Source: Negativicutes bacterium
GTDB lineage: Bacteria > Bacillota_C > Negativicutes > Sporomusales_B > JARLHX01
DNA length: 49,469 nt
Direction of reading: 5' to 3'
Assembly (NCBI GenBank): GCA_031292035.1
Contig: JARLHX010000440.1
Span: 1-49,469, forward strand
Under the pieces are notes generated by a model that saw only the letters and a program-made list of their open reading frames with translations, had not been told where the DNA came from and did not search any database. Shown one piece after another: positions 42,208 through 49,469 of this stretch. The translations under genes were made by a program, and so were the position numbers. Numbering within the stretch: position 1 is the stretch's first letter; each line of letters begins with the position of its first letter.

Positions 42208-44277
42208 ATGATGAAATCACTTGTACTGGCAGAAAAACCGAGTGTTGCCCGCGAAATTGCGCGTGTTTTAAAATGCAATACAAAAGATAAAAGCTATCTG
42301 GAGGGGCCGGCCTATGTTGTGACATGGGCGCTGGGCCATCTGGTGACGTTGGCCGAGCCGGAAGATTATAGCGCGAAATATAAGGAGTGGCGGCTGGAAG
42401 ACCTGCCGATGATGCCTGCCAATCTGGAACTGAAGGTCATCAAGAAAACGGCCCATCAGTTTTATGCTATTAACCAGTTGATGAAACGGTCTGATATCAA
42501 AGAGATGATTATTGCCACTGATGCCGGCCGCGAAGGGGAATTGGTGGCCCGCTGGATCATGGCGGCGGCAAAATGGAAAAAGCCGTTTCGGCGGCTGTGG
42601 ATTTCGTCCCAAACCGATGACGCCATCCGCGAGGGCTTTGCCTCCTTAAAACCCGGACCAGCCTACAACAATCTCTATGATGCCGCCGTCTGCCGGGCCG
42701 AGGCCGACTGGCTGGTGGGCCTCAATGTGACCAGGGCCCTCACCTGTAAATACAACGCCCAGCTAAATGCCGGCCGGGTGCAGACACCGACCCTGGGGAT
42801 GATTGTCAAGCGGGAGGAGGAAATCCAAAAGTTTATTCCTAAAGATTACTGGACCATCCGTGTCAACTTTGGCGATTATTTCGGCGACTGGCGCGATGCC
42901 GGCGGAAACAGCCGCCTGTTCGACCTCACCCAGGCTACAGCGATTGCTGATAGGCTCAAGGATTATGCCGGCGTAGTCAAGGATGTTCGGATGGAATCCA
43001 AAAGCGAGCTCCCACCCCTTGCCTATCATTTAACAGAGCTGCAAAGAGATGCGAATAAGCGGCTGGGGTTTTCGGCCCAACAGACCCTTTCGGTTTTGCA
43101 GGGACTCTATGAACATCATAAACTGGTGACCTATCCCCGTACCGACTCCCGGTATATTTCCACCGATATTGTCCCGACCCTGCCCTCCCGGCTGAAGGGT
43201 ATGGCCGCCGGGCCTTATGCCGAACTGGTCAAGTCCCTCCTCCAAAAGCCATTGTCGACAACCAAACGGTTTGTCGACAATTCCAAGGTTTCCGACCACC
43301 ATGCCATCATTCCCACCGATCAACCCCTCCAATTGGCGGCGCTGAATGCCGAGGAGAAAAAACTCTATGATTTGATTGCCAGACAGTTCATAGCCGTGTT
43401 GTCTCCGTCCCACCGTTATAATCAAACCACGATGGTTACCACCGTCAATGGAGAGAATTTCTTTTCGGTTGGCAAGGTTGTTGTCGAGCAGGGTTGGCGG
43501 GCGATTACCTCCCGGCTGGCGGAGCGGGATGAGACTGGTGTCGACGCACCGCCTGAACAGACCCTCAAGAGCCATAAAAAAGGGGATAGTGTCCAAGTCG
43601 AAAACACGAAAGTAAATAAAGCGAAAACCAAGCCGCCGGCCCGGTATAACGAAGCAAGCCTCCTGACAGCCATGGAGAGCCCTGGCAAGTTTATCGAAGA
43701 CGAGGAACTCAGGGAATCGATCAAGCAGGGGGGCCTCGGAACGGTGGCAACTCGTGCCGAAATCATCGAAAAGCTGATTCATACCAGCTATATTGAGCGT
43801 CATGGCAAAGAACTGGTGCCCACCTCGAAGGGCAAGCAATTGATCAGCCTTGTTGCCAGTGATCTCAAGACACCGGAGCTGACAGCCCAGTGGGAACAAG
43901 TGCTTGCCAACATCGCCAAGGGAAAAGACAGCAAGGCCGATTTTATCGCTCAGATCCGGGAATACACCCTTGGTTTAATCAAAGAAACAATTGCTGATAC
44001 CGCTACCTATAAAGCTGATAATATTTCGAAAGTTAAATGCCCGCTGTGCAGTAAATTTATGCTGCTGGTAAACGGCAAGCGCGGCAAGATGTTAGCCTGT
44101 CCCGATCGGGCCTGCGGACATCGGCAGCCGGAAAAAGAAAATACTTTTGGCGGCCTGCGAACCTCGAAACATGAAAGCCGTATCAACCAAAAGCTGATTT
44201 CCGAGTTTAGCGATAACAATACTATCGGCAGCAACTTGGGCGAGCTGTTAAAGGCTGCGCTGAACAAGAAGGAATAG
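42208..44277 (+). CDS. topB: DNA topoisomerase III
   Basis: A 689-residue type IA topoisomerase that relaxes and decatenates DNA through single-strand passage. The Toprim domain starts at LVLAEKPSVA with DAGREGE (105-111). The catalytic tyrosine is Tyr309 in VTYPRTDSRY. The C-terminus has a four-cysteine zinc motif (CPLC ... CPDRAC). The start follows GAGGGA; a second ATG one codon in is equally possible. Monocistronic. Confidence 0.92.
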   Translation: MMKSLVLAEKPSVAREIARVLKCNTKDKSYLEGPAYVVTWALGHLVTLAEPEDYSAKYKEWRLEDLPMMPANLELKVIKKTAHQFYAINQLMKRSDIKEMIIATDAGREGELVARWIMAAAKWKKPFRRLWISSQTDDAIREGFASLKPGPAYNNLYDAAVCRAEADWLVGLNVTRALTCKYNAQLNAGRVQTPTLGMIVKREEEIQKFIPKDYWTIRVNFGDYFGDWRDAGGNSRLFDLTQATAIADRLKDYAGVVKDVRMESKSELPPLAYHLTELQRDANKRLGFSAQQTLSVLQGLYEHHKLVTYPRTDSRYISTDIVPTLPSRLKGMAAGPYAELVKSLLQKPLSTTKRFVDNSKVSDHHAIIPTDQPLQLAALNAEEKKLYDLIARQFIAVLSPSHRYNQTTMVTTVNGENFFSVGKVVVEQGWRAITSRLAERDETGVDAPPEQTLKSHKKGDSVQVENTKVNKAKTKPPARYNEASLLTAMESPGKFIEDEELRESIKQGGLGTVATRAEIIEKLIHTSYIERHGKELVPTSKGKQLISLVASDLKTPELTAQWEQVLANIAKGKDSKADFIAQIREYTLGLIKETIADTATYKADNISKVKCPLCSKFMLLVNGKRGKMLACPDRACGHRQPEKENTFGGLRTSKHESRINQKLISEFSDNNTIGSNLGELLKAALNKKE

Positions 44278-44328
44278 GGTTCATATTGAGTCTGAATTTA
44301 GTTGGGAATAAATACAACGGCCTACTGG

Positions 44329-44357
44329 TTGACAATCGCGGGTTAAAGAGGTAAAAT
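44329..44357 (+). promoter_or_regulatory. Sigma-A promoter before tRNA-Ser / SRP RNA
   Basis: TTGACA (44329-44334), a 17-nt spacer and TAAAAT (44352-44357). It lies about 90 nt before the tRNA-Ser gene and probably drives both stable RNAs. Confidence 0.65.
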
Positions 44358-44454
44358 AATATTCGCGGTTTCAAGCAGAAACTGCCGGCGCAAAAGTGCC
44401 GATCGCGGCGAGGTTTCGCGATGGCAATAGTGGTCACTTAGAGTGCGAATATGT

Positions 44455-44544
44455 GGAGAGGTGTCCGAGTGGTCGAAGGAGCATGACTGGAAATCATGTG
44501 TACGGGAAACTGTACCGAGGGTTCGAATCCCTCTCTCTCCGCCA
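44455..44544 (+). tRNA. tRNA-Ser (GGA)
   Basis: A class II tRNA with a long variable arm. Acceptor strand 44455-44461 pairs with 44534-44540, the anticodon loop CTGGAAA gives GGA, and CCA is encoded. It directly precedes the SRP RNA, as in B. subtilis. Confidence 0.95.
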
Positions 44545-44556
44545 TATATTTTTCAG

Positions 44557-44711
44557 GGGTTTTTAGGGTGGGACCGCGGTAGTGCCGTCGGGTCTTGCGC
44601 AATAGGAACTCATGAACCCCGCCAGGTCCGGAAGGAAGCAACGGTAAGTGACAATTCTTATGTGCCGCGAGGTAGCCTGGCAGCGCTACTGTGGTCCGAC
44701 GTTAAAAACCC
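44557..44711 (+). ncRNA. ffs: Signal recognition particle RNA (small bacterial type)
   Basis: The diagnostic domain IV core, CAGGTCCGGAAGGAAGCA followed by ACGGTAA, is at about 44622-44647. Flanking arms pair along their length: GGGTTTTT (44557-44564) with AAAAACCC (44704-44711), then GGACC with GGTCC and GTAG with CTAC. At about 155 nt it is longer than enteric 4.5S RNA and shorter than the 270-nt Bacillus RNA. It binds Ffh for membrane targeting. Ends are estimated from pairing. Confidence 0.9.
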
Positions 44712-44741
44712 AAAGATCTGGCGAAGGCCAGGTCTTTTCTT
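44712..44741 (+). terminator. Terminator of the SRP RNA
   Basis: An 11-bp stem (44712-44722 with 44727-44737), a 4-nt loop and T-rich tail. Confidence 0.8.
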
Positions 44742-44841
44742 ATAGCCGGTTTTGATCGCAAAAGGGAATTGACTGGCTGATGTGGAATAAACGATGGTGT
44801 TGAAAGTATCGGGCATAGCCGGCCCAAAGGAGACCGCAGCA

Positions 44842-46500
44842 ATGGCATATGTAGCACTTTACCGCCAGTGGCGGCCACAGGATTTTGATCATCTTGTCGG
44901 CCAGGATCATATCAGTATCACCTTGAAAAACGCCATCACCACAGGTCGGATCGCTCATGCCTATTTGTTCGCCGGGCCCCGCGGCACAGGGAAAACCAGC
45001 ACTGCCAAGATACTGGCCAAAGCGCTGAACTGTGTGGACGGCCCCACAGCGACCCCTTGTAACCGCTGCCCGAACTGTGAGAAGATCACCGCCGGCACAT
45101 CGATGGACGTTTTTGAGATCGACGCCGCCTCCAACCGCGGCATCGACGAGATCCGCGACCTTAGAGAAGCGGTGAAGTTCGCGCCGGTGGACGGGCGCTA
45201 CAAAGTATATATCATTGATGAAGTACATATGTTAACGACAGAGGCGTTTAACGCCCTCCTGAAGACGCTGGAGGAGCCCCCGGCCCATGTTGTCTTCGTA
45301 CTGGCCACCACCGAGTCGCACAAGATTCCGGCCACCATTCACTCGCGTTGCCAGCGCTATGATTTCCGCCGCATTCCGGTCGGCGAAATCGAACGCCGTC
45401 TGGCTGATGTCGTTGCCAACAGCGGCATGGATGTCGCAGCCGATGCCCTCCATCTTATCGCTGTTCACGCCGACGGCGGACTGCGGGACGCCCTGAGCAT
45501 CCTTGATCAGTGTACAGCGCTGGGTGAAGCTGAAGTCACCGCCGTTGCCGTCCGGAGCCTCCTGGGTTTGGTTGGCCATGAGTGGGTCTGGAAACTGACA
45601 GACCTGCTGGCTGACCGCGATGCCGCCGGAGTGCTGCTGGCCATGGATGAACTGGTCAACATGGGCAAAGATGTGCGGCAGATTCTTCTTGAATTGGCCC
45701 TGCACGGACGCAGTCTAATGCTATTTAAAGCCGCTCCTGATGTCGCCAGCGTGGAAATGTACAGCGAAGACCGCGCGGTACTGGCGACTCAGAGCGCTAA
45801 ATTTTCTCACGACGAACTCGTAAAGGTGATTCAGGGGATGCAGGCGGCCGCCAACGAGGCCAAGTGGGCTGTCGAGCCCCGGATTACGGCGGAAATGGCC
45901 CTGCTGGCGGTCAGTCGCCGAGCTGACGATGCGGATTTCGCAGCCTTGGCCAAACGGGTGGCAGCTCTGGAGGCAGCTTTGTCTGCCGGTGGGGCAAAGC
46001 CAGCTGTCCGCAGCGAGCGCCCAGCGCCAGCCCCTCAGCCCAAACCGCGTTCTGCGCCATCCATCGAACCCCAGCAGAGTCCTGCACCGGAAAAACCTGC
46101 CCAACCAGCTCAGTTAGCCAGCCAGGATCCCCAGGACGTGTGGGATGCGGTGCTGAAAGATCTGCTGGCCGGCGGCAAGCGTTCGGTGCATGCTTGCGTT
46201 TCCCAGGGGCAGATGGTGGCGTTGACTGATAACCAGGCCAGCGTTCAGTTTACCTCGGCATTTGCCAAGGAACGGAGCGAAAAAGAAGACTACCGGATTA
46301 TCCTTGAGAAAATTTTGTCGCAGCTCACCGGGCGTACAGTCAAATTGAACTGTCAGCTGGTAACGGTTGCGACGGTCCAGGAAAAACTGCCGCCTGCTGC
46401 GGCCCCTGTCGCCGCTTCTGCCGGGGAAGAGCAACACCCTGCTCTGAACCAGGCACTGAAGATGTTTGGCGGCGGGAAAGTGACAAAAGAAGAAAAATAA
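44842..46500 (+). CDS. dnaX: DNA polymerase III subunits gamma and tau
   Basis: A 552-residue clamp-loader ATPase. Start at 44842 (AYVALYRQWRP, the usual DnaX opening) with AAAGGAGA upstream. Walker A GPRGTGKTS is at 45-53, zinc cysteines C64, C73, C76, C79, Walker B IIDEVH at 124-129 and the SRC sensor motif at 168-170. A Pro/Ala-rich linker (about 395-440) separates the AAA+ part from the tau-like C-terminus. First gene of the dnaX-yaaK-recR operon. Confidence 0.95.
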   Translation: MAYVALYRQWRPQDFDHLVGQDHISITLKNAITTGRIAHAYLFAGPRGTGKTSTAKILAKALNCVDGPTATPCNRCPNCEKITAGTSMDVFEIDAASNRGIDEIRDLREAVKFAPVDGRYKVYIIDEVHMLTTEAFNALLKTLEEPPAHVVFVLATTESHKIPATIHSRCQRYDFRRIPVGEIERRLADVVANSGMDVAADALHLIAVHADGGLRDALSILDQCTALGEAEVTAVAVRSLLGLVGHEWVWKLTDLLADRDAAGVLLAMDELVNMGKDVRQILLELALHGRSLMLFKAAPDVASVEMYSEDRAVLATQSAKFSHDELVKVIQGMQAAANEAKWAVEPRITAEMALLAVSRRADDADFAALAKRVAALEAALSAGGAKPAVRSERPAPAPQPKPRSAPSIEPQQSPAPEKPAQPAQLASQDPQDVWDAVLKDLLAGGKRSVHACVSQGQMVALTDNQASVQFTSAFAKERSEKEDYRIILEKILSQLTGRTVKLNCQLVTVATVQEKLPPAAAPVAASAGEEQHPALNQALKMFGGGKVTKEEK

Positions 46501-46514
46501 GGGGAGGATAAAGA

Positions 46515-46838
46515 ATGTTTGGTAATATGGGTAATATGGGCAATATGATGAAAAAAGTGCAAAAACTGCAGGAAGATATGGGTAAGCTCCAGGAGGAGCT
46601 CAAAGGACGTACCCTCGAATCGACCGCTGGCGGCGGCGTTGTGAAGGTAGTCATCAATGGGGAAAAACAATTTTTGTCGCTCAAGATCGATCCGGCGGCT
46701 GTAGATCCTGAAGATACAGAGATGCTGGAAGACATGGTTCTGGCTGCCGTAAACGAGGCGATCAAAAAGGTTGACGACATGATGGCTCAGGAAATGGGAA
46801 AACTGACCGGCGGCCTGAAAATACCCGGCATGCTATAA
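46515..46838 (+). CDS. YbaB/EbfC family nucleoid-associated protein
   Basis: A 107-residue dimeric DNA-binding protein (YaaK in B. subtilis). It opens with a Met/Gly/Asn-rich stretch (MFGNMGNMGNM), then a coiled helix, and contains the family segments VKVVINGEKQF and ILEDMVLAAVNEA-like sequence. Encoded between dnaX and recR as in most bacteria; starts 14 nt after dnaX behind GGGGAGG. Confidence 0.93.
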   Translation: MFGNMGNMGNMMKKVQKLQEDMGKLQEELKGRTLESTAGGGVVKVVINGEKQFLSLKIDPAAVDPEDTEMLEDMVLAAVNEAIKKVDDMMAQEMGKLTGGLKIPGML

Positions 46839-46841
46839 GCC

Positions 46842-47438
46842 ATGCAACAAATAGCGCCGCTGACGAAACTTGTGGAGCAGTTCCGGCGTCTGCCGGGAAT
46901 CGGGGCGAAAAGCGCCGCCAGGTTGGCGTATCATATTCTGGCGATGGATAAGGAACAGGCTGGAGCCCTTGCAGGGGCCATTGTCGAAGCAAGAGAGAAG
47001 ATTGGCTATTGCCAGGTCTGCTTTAATCTGACTGACTGTAACCCTTGTCGTATCTGCCAAAGCGACGAACGCGACGCCAGTGTCATCTGCGTAGTGGAAG
47101 AACCCCGCGATGTGGCGGCCATGGAAAGAACCCGCGAATTCCGGGGGGTATATCATGTGCTCCATGGTTCTCTTTCGCCGATGGACGGTGTCGGGCCGGA
47201 GGAGCTTCGCCTGAAAGAACTGTTGATCCGGTTGCAGGATAATGGGGTCGAAGAAGTAATCATGGCGACCAATCCCGATGTGGAAGGTGAAGCGACAGCA
47301 ATGTATGTGGCCCGCCTGCTGAAGCCTTTGGGAATCAAGGTGACCCGGATTGGGCACGGTCTGCCGGTCGGAGGCGACCTTGAGTACGCCGACGAAGTGA
47401 CACTGTCCAAAGCACTTGAAAATCGCCGCGAAATGTAA
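46842..47438 (+). CDS. recR: Recombination protein RecR
   Basis: A 198-residue recombination mediator that loads RecA at gaps with RecF and RecO. An N-terminal helix-hairpin-helix ([15 protein letters not shown]), zinc cysteines C57, C60, C69, C72, then a Toprim domain ([14 protein letters not shown]) and the closing [21 protein letters not shown] region. Starts 3 nt after yaaK. Confidence 0.95.
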   Translation: MQQIAPLTKLVEQFRRLPGIGAKSAARLAYHILAMDKEQAGALAGAIVEAREKIGYCQVCFNLTDCNPCRICQSDERDASVICVVEEPRDVAAMERTREFRGVYHVLHGSLSPMDGVGPEELRLKELLIRLQDNGVEEVIMATNPDVEGEATAMYVARLLKPLGIKVTRIGHGLPVGGDLEYADEVTLSKALENRREM

Positions 47439-47458
47439 TAGTAATCATTCATCAATAG

Positions 47459-47496
47459 AACCGGACCATTGCTGACGCAAGGTCTGGTTTTTATTT
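47459..47496 (+). terminator. Terminator of the dnaX-recR operon
   Basis: AACCGGACC (47459-47467) pairs with GGTCTGGTT (47481-47489), then TTTATTT. Confidence 0.75.
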
Positions 47497-47603
47497 ATGA
47501 TGCTATGCTTAATTAGGATTTATAGGATTATATTCCTAAAATGGAATTTATCGGTTTATTATTCCTTTCTGTTGGATATACTTCCAAATAGGAGGGGATA
47601 GCC

Positions 47604-47864
47604 ATGAGAAATATTTGGCCCAAGAAGATACTTGCCGGACTGATTGACAATGACCCGATTCCGGTTGCGCCGATTCAAGCCCTGCCGGAAGCGATAGAAC
47701 AAGCCAGACGAGAGTGGCTCAATGCCCAAAACTACTATAATTCTGTTTCTGATAGTGATTTGGTGGATCATGCGGTATATCTCATGCAGGCTGCGGAGAA
47801 AAAATATATCTATTTGCTGAAAAAGGCCCGCCGTGAAGGGGTGACTTCTTCCCCTTATTCCTAA
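47604..47864 (+). CDS. DUF2508 family protein (YaaL-like)
   Basis: An 86-residue protein of unknown function found between recR and bofA in spore formers. The central part (ALPEAIEQARREWLNAQNYY, then LVDHAVYLMQAAEKKYIYLL) is helical and matches the family outline. Start ATG follows AGGAGGGG. Own terminator downstream. Confidence 0.75.
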   Translation: MRNIWPKKILAGLIDNDPIPVAPIQALPEAIEQARREWLNAQNYYNSVSDSDLVDHAVYLMQAAEKKYIYLLKKARREGVTSSPYS

Positions 47865-47915
47865 GGGCGCCTTTGTAGAGCCGATCATTTCAGGATTCAA
47901 TAAAATTTTAAACTG

Positions 47916-47943
47916 AAATCAGGGTGCGAACCCTGATTTTTTG
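47916..47943 (+). terminator. Terminator after yaaL
   Basis: AAATCAGGGT (47916-47925) pairs with ACCCTGATTT (47930-47939), followed by Ts. Confidence 0.85.
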
Positions 47944-48047
47944 TCATAGGGCGGACTGGCTGTTGATATATTATAAAAGAGGTTTCCTTCATAACAATAG
48001 ACGACTGCCTCAGCCCAAAACTATACCTGCAGGAAAGGAGAGGGCCG

Positions 48048-48335
48048 ATGCCTAACTTACCGGGATTGAACTGGGATGTAAATGTAATCATAGCGTTTGC
48101 CTTTGGTATCCTTTTGATTTTCCTGATCGGCAGACTGTTTTTATTGCCGATTCAATTGATCCTTCGTCTGATTTATAATGCGGTTATTGGCGGTATGATG
48201 CTCTGGGTTGTTAATTTTATTGGCGGCTATTTCGGCTTTGCCATCGCGATCAATCCGATCACGGCCCTAATTGCCGGTATTCTCGGCATACCGGGAGTCA
48301 TACTGCTCATTTTGTTCAAAATATTTATTGTCTAG
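48048..48335 (+). CDS. bofA: Sporulation membrane protein BofA (pro-sigma-K processing inhibitor)
   Basis: A 95-residue inner-membrane protein. Two to three hydrophobic segments and the closing pattern NPITALIAGILGIPGVILLI are typical of BofA, which holds the SpoIVFB protease inactive in the mother cell until signalled. It starts after GGAAAGGAGAG. Its presence supports an endospore-forming lineage. Confidence 0.88.
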   Translation: MPNLPGLNWDVNVIIAFAFGILLIFLIGRLFLLPIQLILRLIYNAVIGGMMLWVVNFIGGYFGFAIAINPITALIAGILGIPGVILLILFKIFIV

Positions 48336-48450
48336 CTTGTTCTTTGCAGCGACATTTGGTAGACTAACAAATAACGATTATTGTACGATGGCGCTGAAGC
48401 CTTTGACTAGGCGACAGTGTTATTCGCTCGGACAAGGGGTGGTGCTCGTA

Positions 48451-49113
48451 ATGGATCCGATCATTGAAGCATATGTTGGTGAGTACGCCAGCGGCAAAAG
48501 TGAAAATGCCGTCAACCGCGCGATTGAGCTAAACCAAAAAGGTCTATCCGTAACATTGGTGGATTTGGATACCGTTGAGCCCTGTTATACCATCCGGCCG
48601 ATCAAAAAGGAGCTCGAAGCCATGGGGCTGAATGTGGTTGCGTGGGAAACGAGGGATACCGTCGGACTCGGAGAGGCCGGCAGCGTCATTCAGGGTGCGA
48701 TGCGCTGGGTGCTCAGGCGTCCGGGCAACATTATTATGGATATTGGCTATGGAGTTCATGGTGCCCAGATTTTTAACCTGATCGAAGGGGCTGTAGAAAA
48801 TCCCTACCTCAAAATTATTGCCGTAATCAACATGTCCCGGCCGTTCACTTCCACAGTAGATAGAATTTTAGATTATGTTGCGACCCTAGGCAGGGTCGAC
48901 GCATTGCTGAATAATACTCATATGGCGGAAGAAACGACTGTTGAGATTGTCCAGAACGGTGCGCGCGGAGTCGCCGAAGCGGGCCGTATTCTGGGGGTGC
49001 CAATGGTAGCTACCTCGGCGGTGAAAGAGATAGCCGATCAGATGGGGACTGTGGACTGTATGGGAGTTCCAGTCCGTCCGTTAGAACGACTTATGCCGCG
49101 AACCTTCTGGTGA
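48451..49113 (+). CDS. P-loop nucleotide-binding protein of unknown role
   Basis: A 220-residue protein. ATG 48451 is preferred (GGGG 12 nt upstream); GTG 48442 is possible. A Walker A-like GEYASGKS (10-17) is followed by LVDLDTVEPCYTIRP, which resembles the second nucleotide-site strand of MinD/Mrp-type NTPases, then VVMD-like IIMDIGYGVHG and NTHMAEET, which could be the base-recognition loop. The partner and reaction are unknown. Placed between bofA and a probable rRNA promoter region. Confidence 0.65.
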   Translation: MDPIIEAYVGEYASGKSENAVNRAIELNQKGLSVTLVDLDTVEPCYTIRPIKKELEAMGLNVVAWETRDTVGLGEAGSVIQGAMRWVLRRPGNIIMDIGYGVHGAQIFNLIEGAVENPYLKIIAVINMSRPFTSTVDRILDYVATLGRVDALLNNTHMAEETTVEIVQNGARGVAEAGRILGVPMVATSAVKEIADQMGTVDCMGVPVRPLERLMPRTFW

Positions 49114-49120
49114 GCAAGCG

Positions 49121-49150
49121 GCCTGCCGTCTATGGATGGCAGGCTTTTTT
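49121..49150 (+). terminator. Terminator after the P-loop gene
   Basis: GCCTGCC (49121-49127) pairs with GGCAGGC (49138-49144), followed by TTTTTT. Confidence 0.85.
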
Positions 49151-49263
49151 ATTTTTTAGGCAAGACAATAGGTATAAATGCTAAGACTCACGCATATAAT
49201 CGGAGTTGTAACCATAATCATTTCATATTTATGTTTTTTTGGCGCAAATAGACGAAAATCCAG

Positions 49264-49458
49264 TTGAGTTCAGCGGTGGAATATGCTATATTATAAAAGC
49301 CTGCTGAAGACAGTTAACGCAGCAGAAAAAAACCAAGAAATACCTATTGACAAGGCCTCGGAGGTCGTGTTAATATAAGAAAGTCGCCTCAAGGGGCTGG
49401 CGGATAAAGCCAGCAAAGCAAAGAAGCGACAAAAATGGCAAAGATTTATAAGTTGACA
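49264..49458 (+). promoter_or_regulatory. Tandem promoters, probably of an rRNA operon beyond the window
   Basis: Three promoter signals in series. P1: TTGAGT (49264) with 17 nt to TATATT (49287). P2: TTGACA (49347) with 18 nt to TAATAT (49371). P3: a TTGACA at 49453-49458 whose -10 would lie past the end. Between P2 and P3 the transcript can fold (GTCGC at 49383-49387 with GCGAC at 49427-49431, enclosing GCTGGC/GCCAGC). Strong tandem promoters after bofA recall B. subtilis, where rrnA follows bofA. No gene is seen after 49113. Confidence 0.55.
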
Positions 49459-49469
49459 GAGCCGACAGG

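Noticed and set aside
44566..44580. AGGGTGGGACCGCGG resembles the T-box riboswitch core
   Set aside because: It pairs with the distal arm (CCACAG/GGTCC region) of a transcript that contains the unmistakable SRP domain IV core, and no aminoacyl-tRNA synthetase or amino-acid gene follows.
1..49469. CRISPR array or prophage
   Set aside because: I saw no regular repeat-spacer series and no phage structural, integrase or recombinase genes. The fused topoisomerase is the only gene of a type often found on mobile elements.

Overview
The window looks like a chromosomal segment of an endospore-forming member of the Bacillota, perhaps one of the Negativicutes (the class is inference). The main support is the block tRNA-Ser / SRP RNA / dnaX / yaaK / recR / yaaL / bofA (44455-48335), which has the same order as in Bacillus subtilis. 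It ends in tandem promoters of the kind that precede an rRNA operon. Genes start behind strong AGGAGG-type ribosome binding sites, and Rho-independent terminators are abundant.

Layout. 1-1583: tRNA cluster (Gln, Lys, Val, a damaged Asp, Thr, Tyr, Arg, a collapsed Gly), then a decayed stretch with an IS3-type transposase remnant. 1584-8528: a sigma-54 activator, paired palindromes and a -24/-12 promoter, then a four-gene operon (GntP permease, short-chain dehydrogenase, thiolase, CoA transferase), probably for uptake and thiolytic use of a hydroxy- or keto-acid such as 3-hydroxybutyrate. 8823-11063: a single-chain type IIB (Topo VI/VIII-like) topoisomerase. 11120-35109: the most notable region. 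Six genes or operons are each preceded by three TTAACA-like hexamers stepped by exactly 11 bp, with a -10-like hexamer exactly 20 nt after the last one. This is the layout of PhoP (phosphate-starvation) boxes. They precede an MGDG-synthase-type glycolipid glycosyltransferase, a chemoreceptor, the phnF-phnDCE-phnGHIJKLM phosphonate/C-P lyase operon with an added TIM-barrel gene, a PAS-GGDEF-HD-GYP protein, a small Spo0E-like protein, and a CheA-like kinase with CheY and CheX-like partners. A seventh, weaker box lies before a thioesterase.

35391-41579: a VOC protein, threonine aldolase, a three-subunit cytoplasmic-type succinate dehydrogenase/fumarate reductase (flavoprotein, FeS protein, CCG-domain subunit) and a metallophosphatase. 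41738-41925: an unassigned structured RNA candidate ending in a terminator. 42208-44277: topoisomerase III. 44455-49469: the SRP-dnaX-recR-bofA block, a P-loop protein and the promoter region of a gene beyond the window, probably rRNA.

The phosphate reading ties the middle region together. Under phosphate limitation the cell would replace phospholipid with glycolipid, scavenge phosphonates, and retune chemotaxis, c-di-GMP and possibly sporulation signalling. The boxes were found by eye; regulation is inference.
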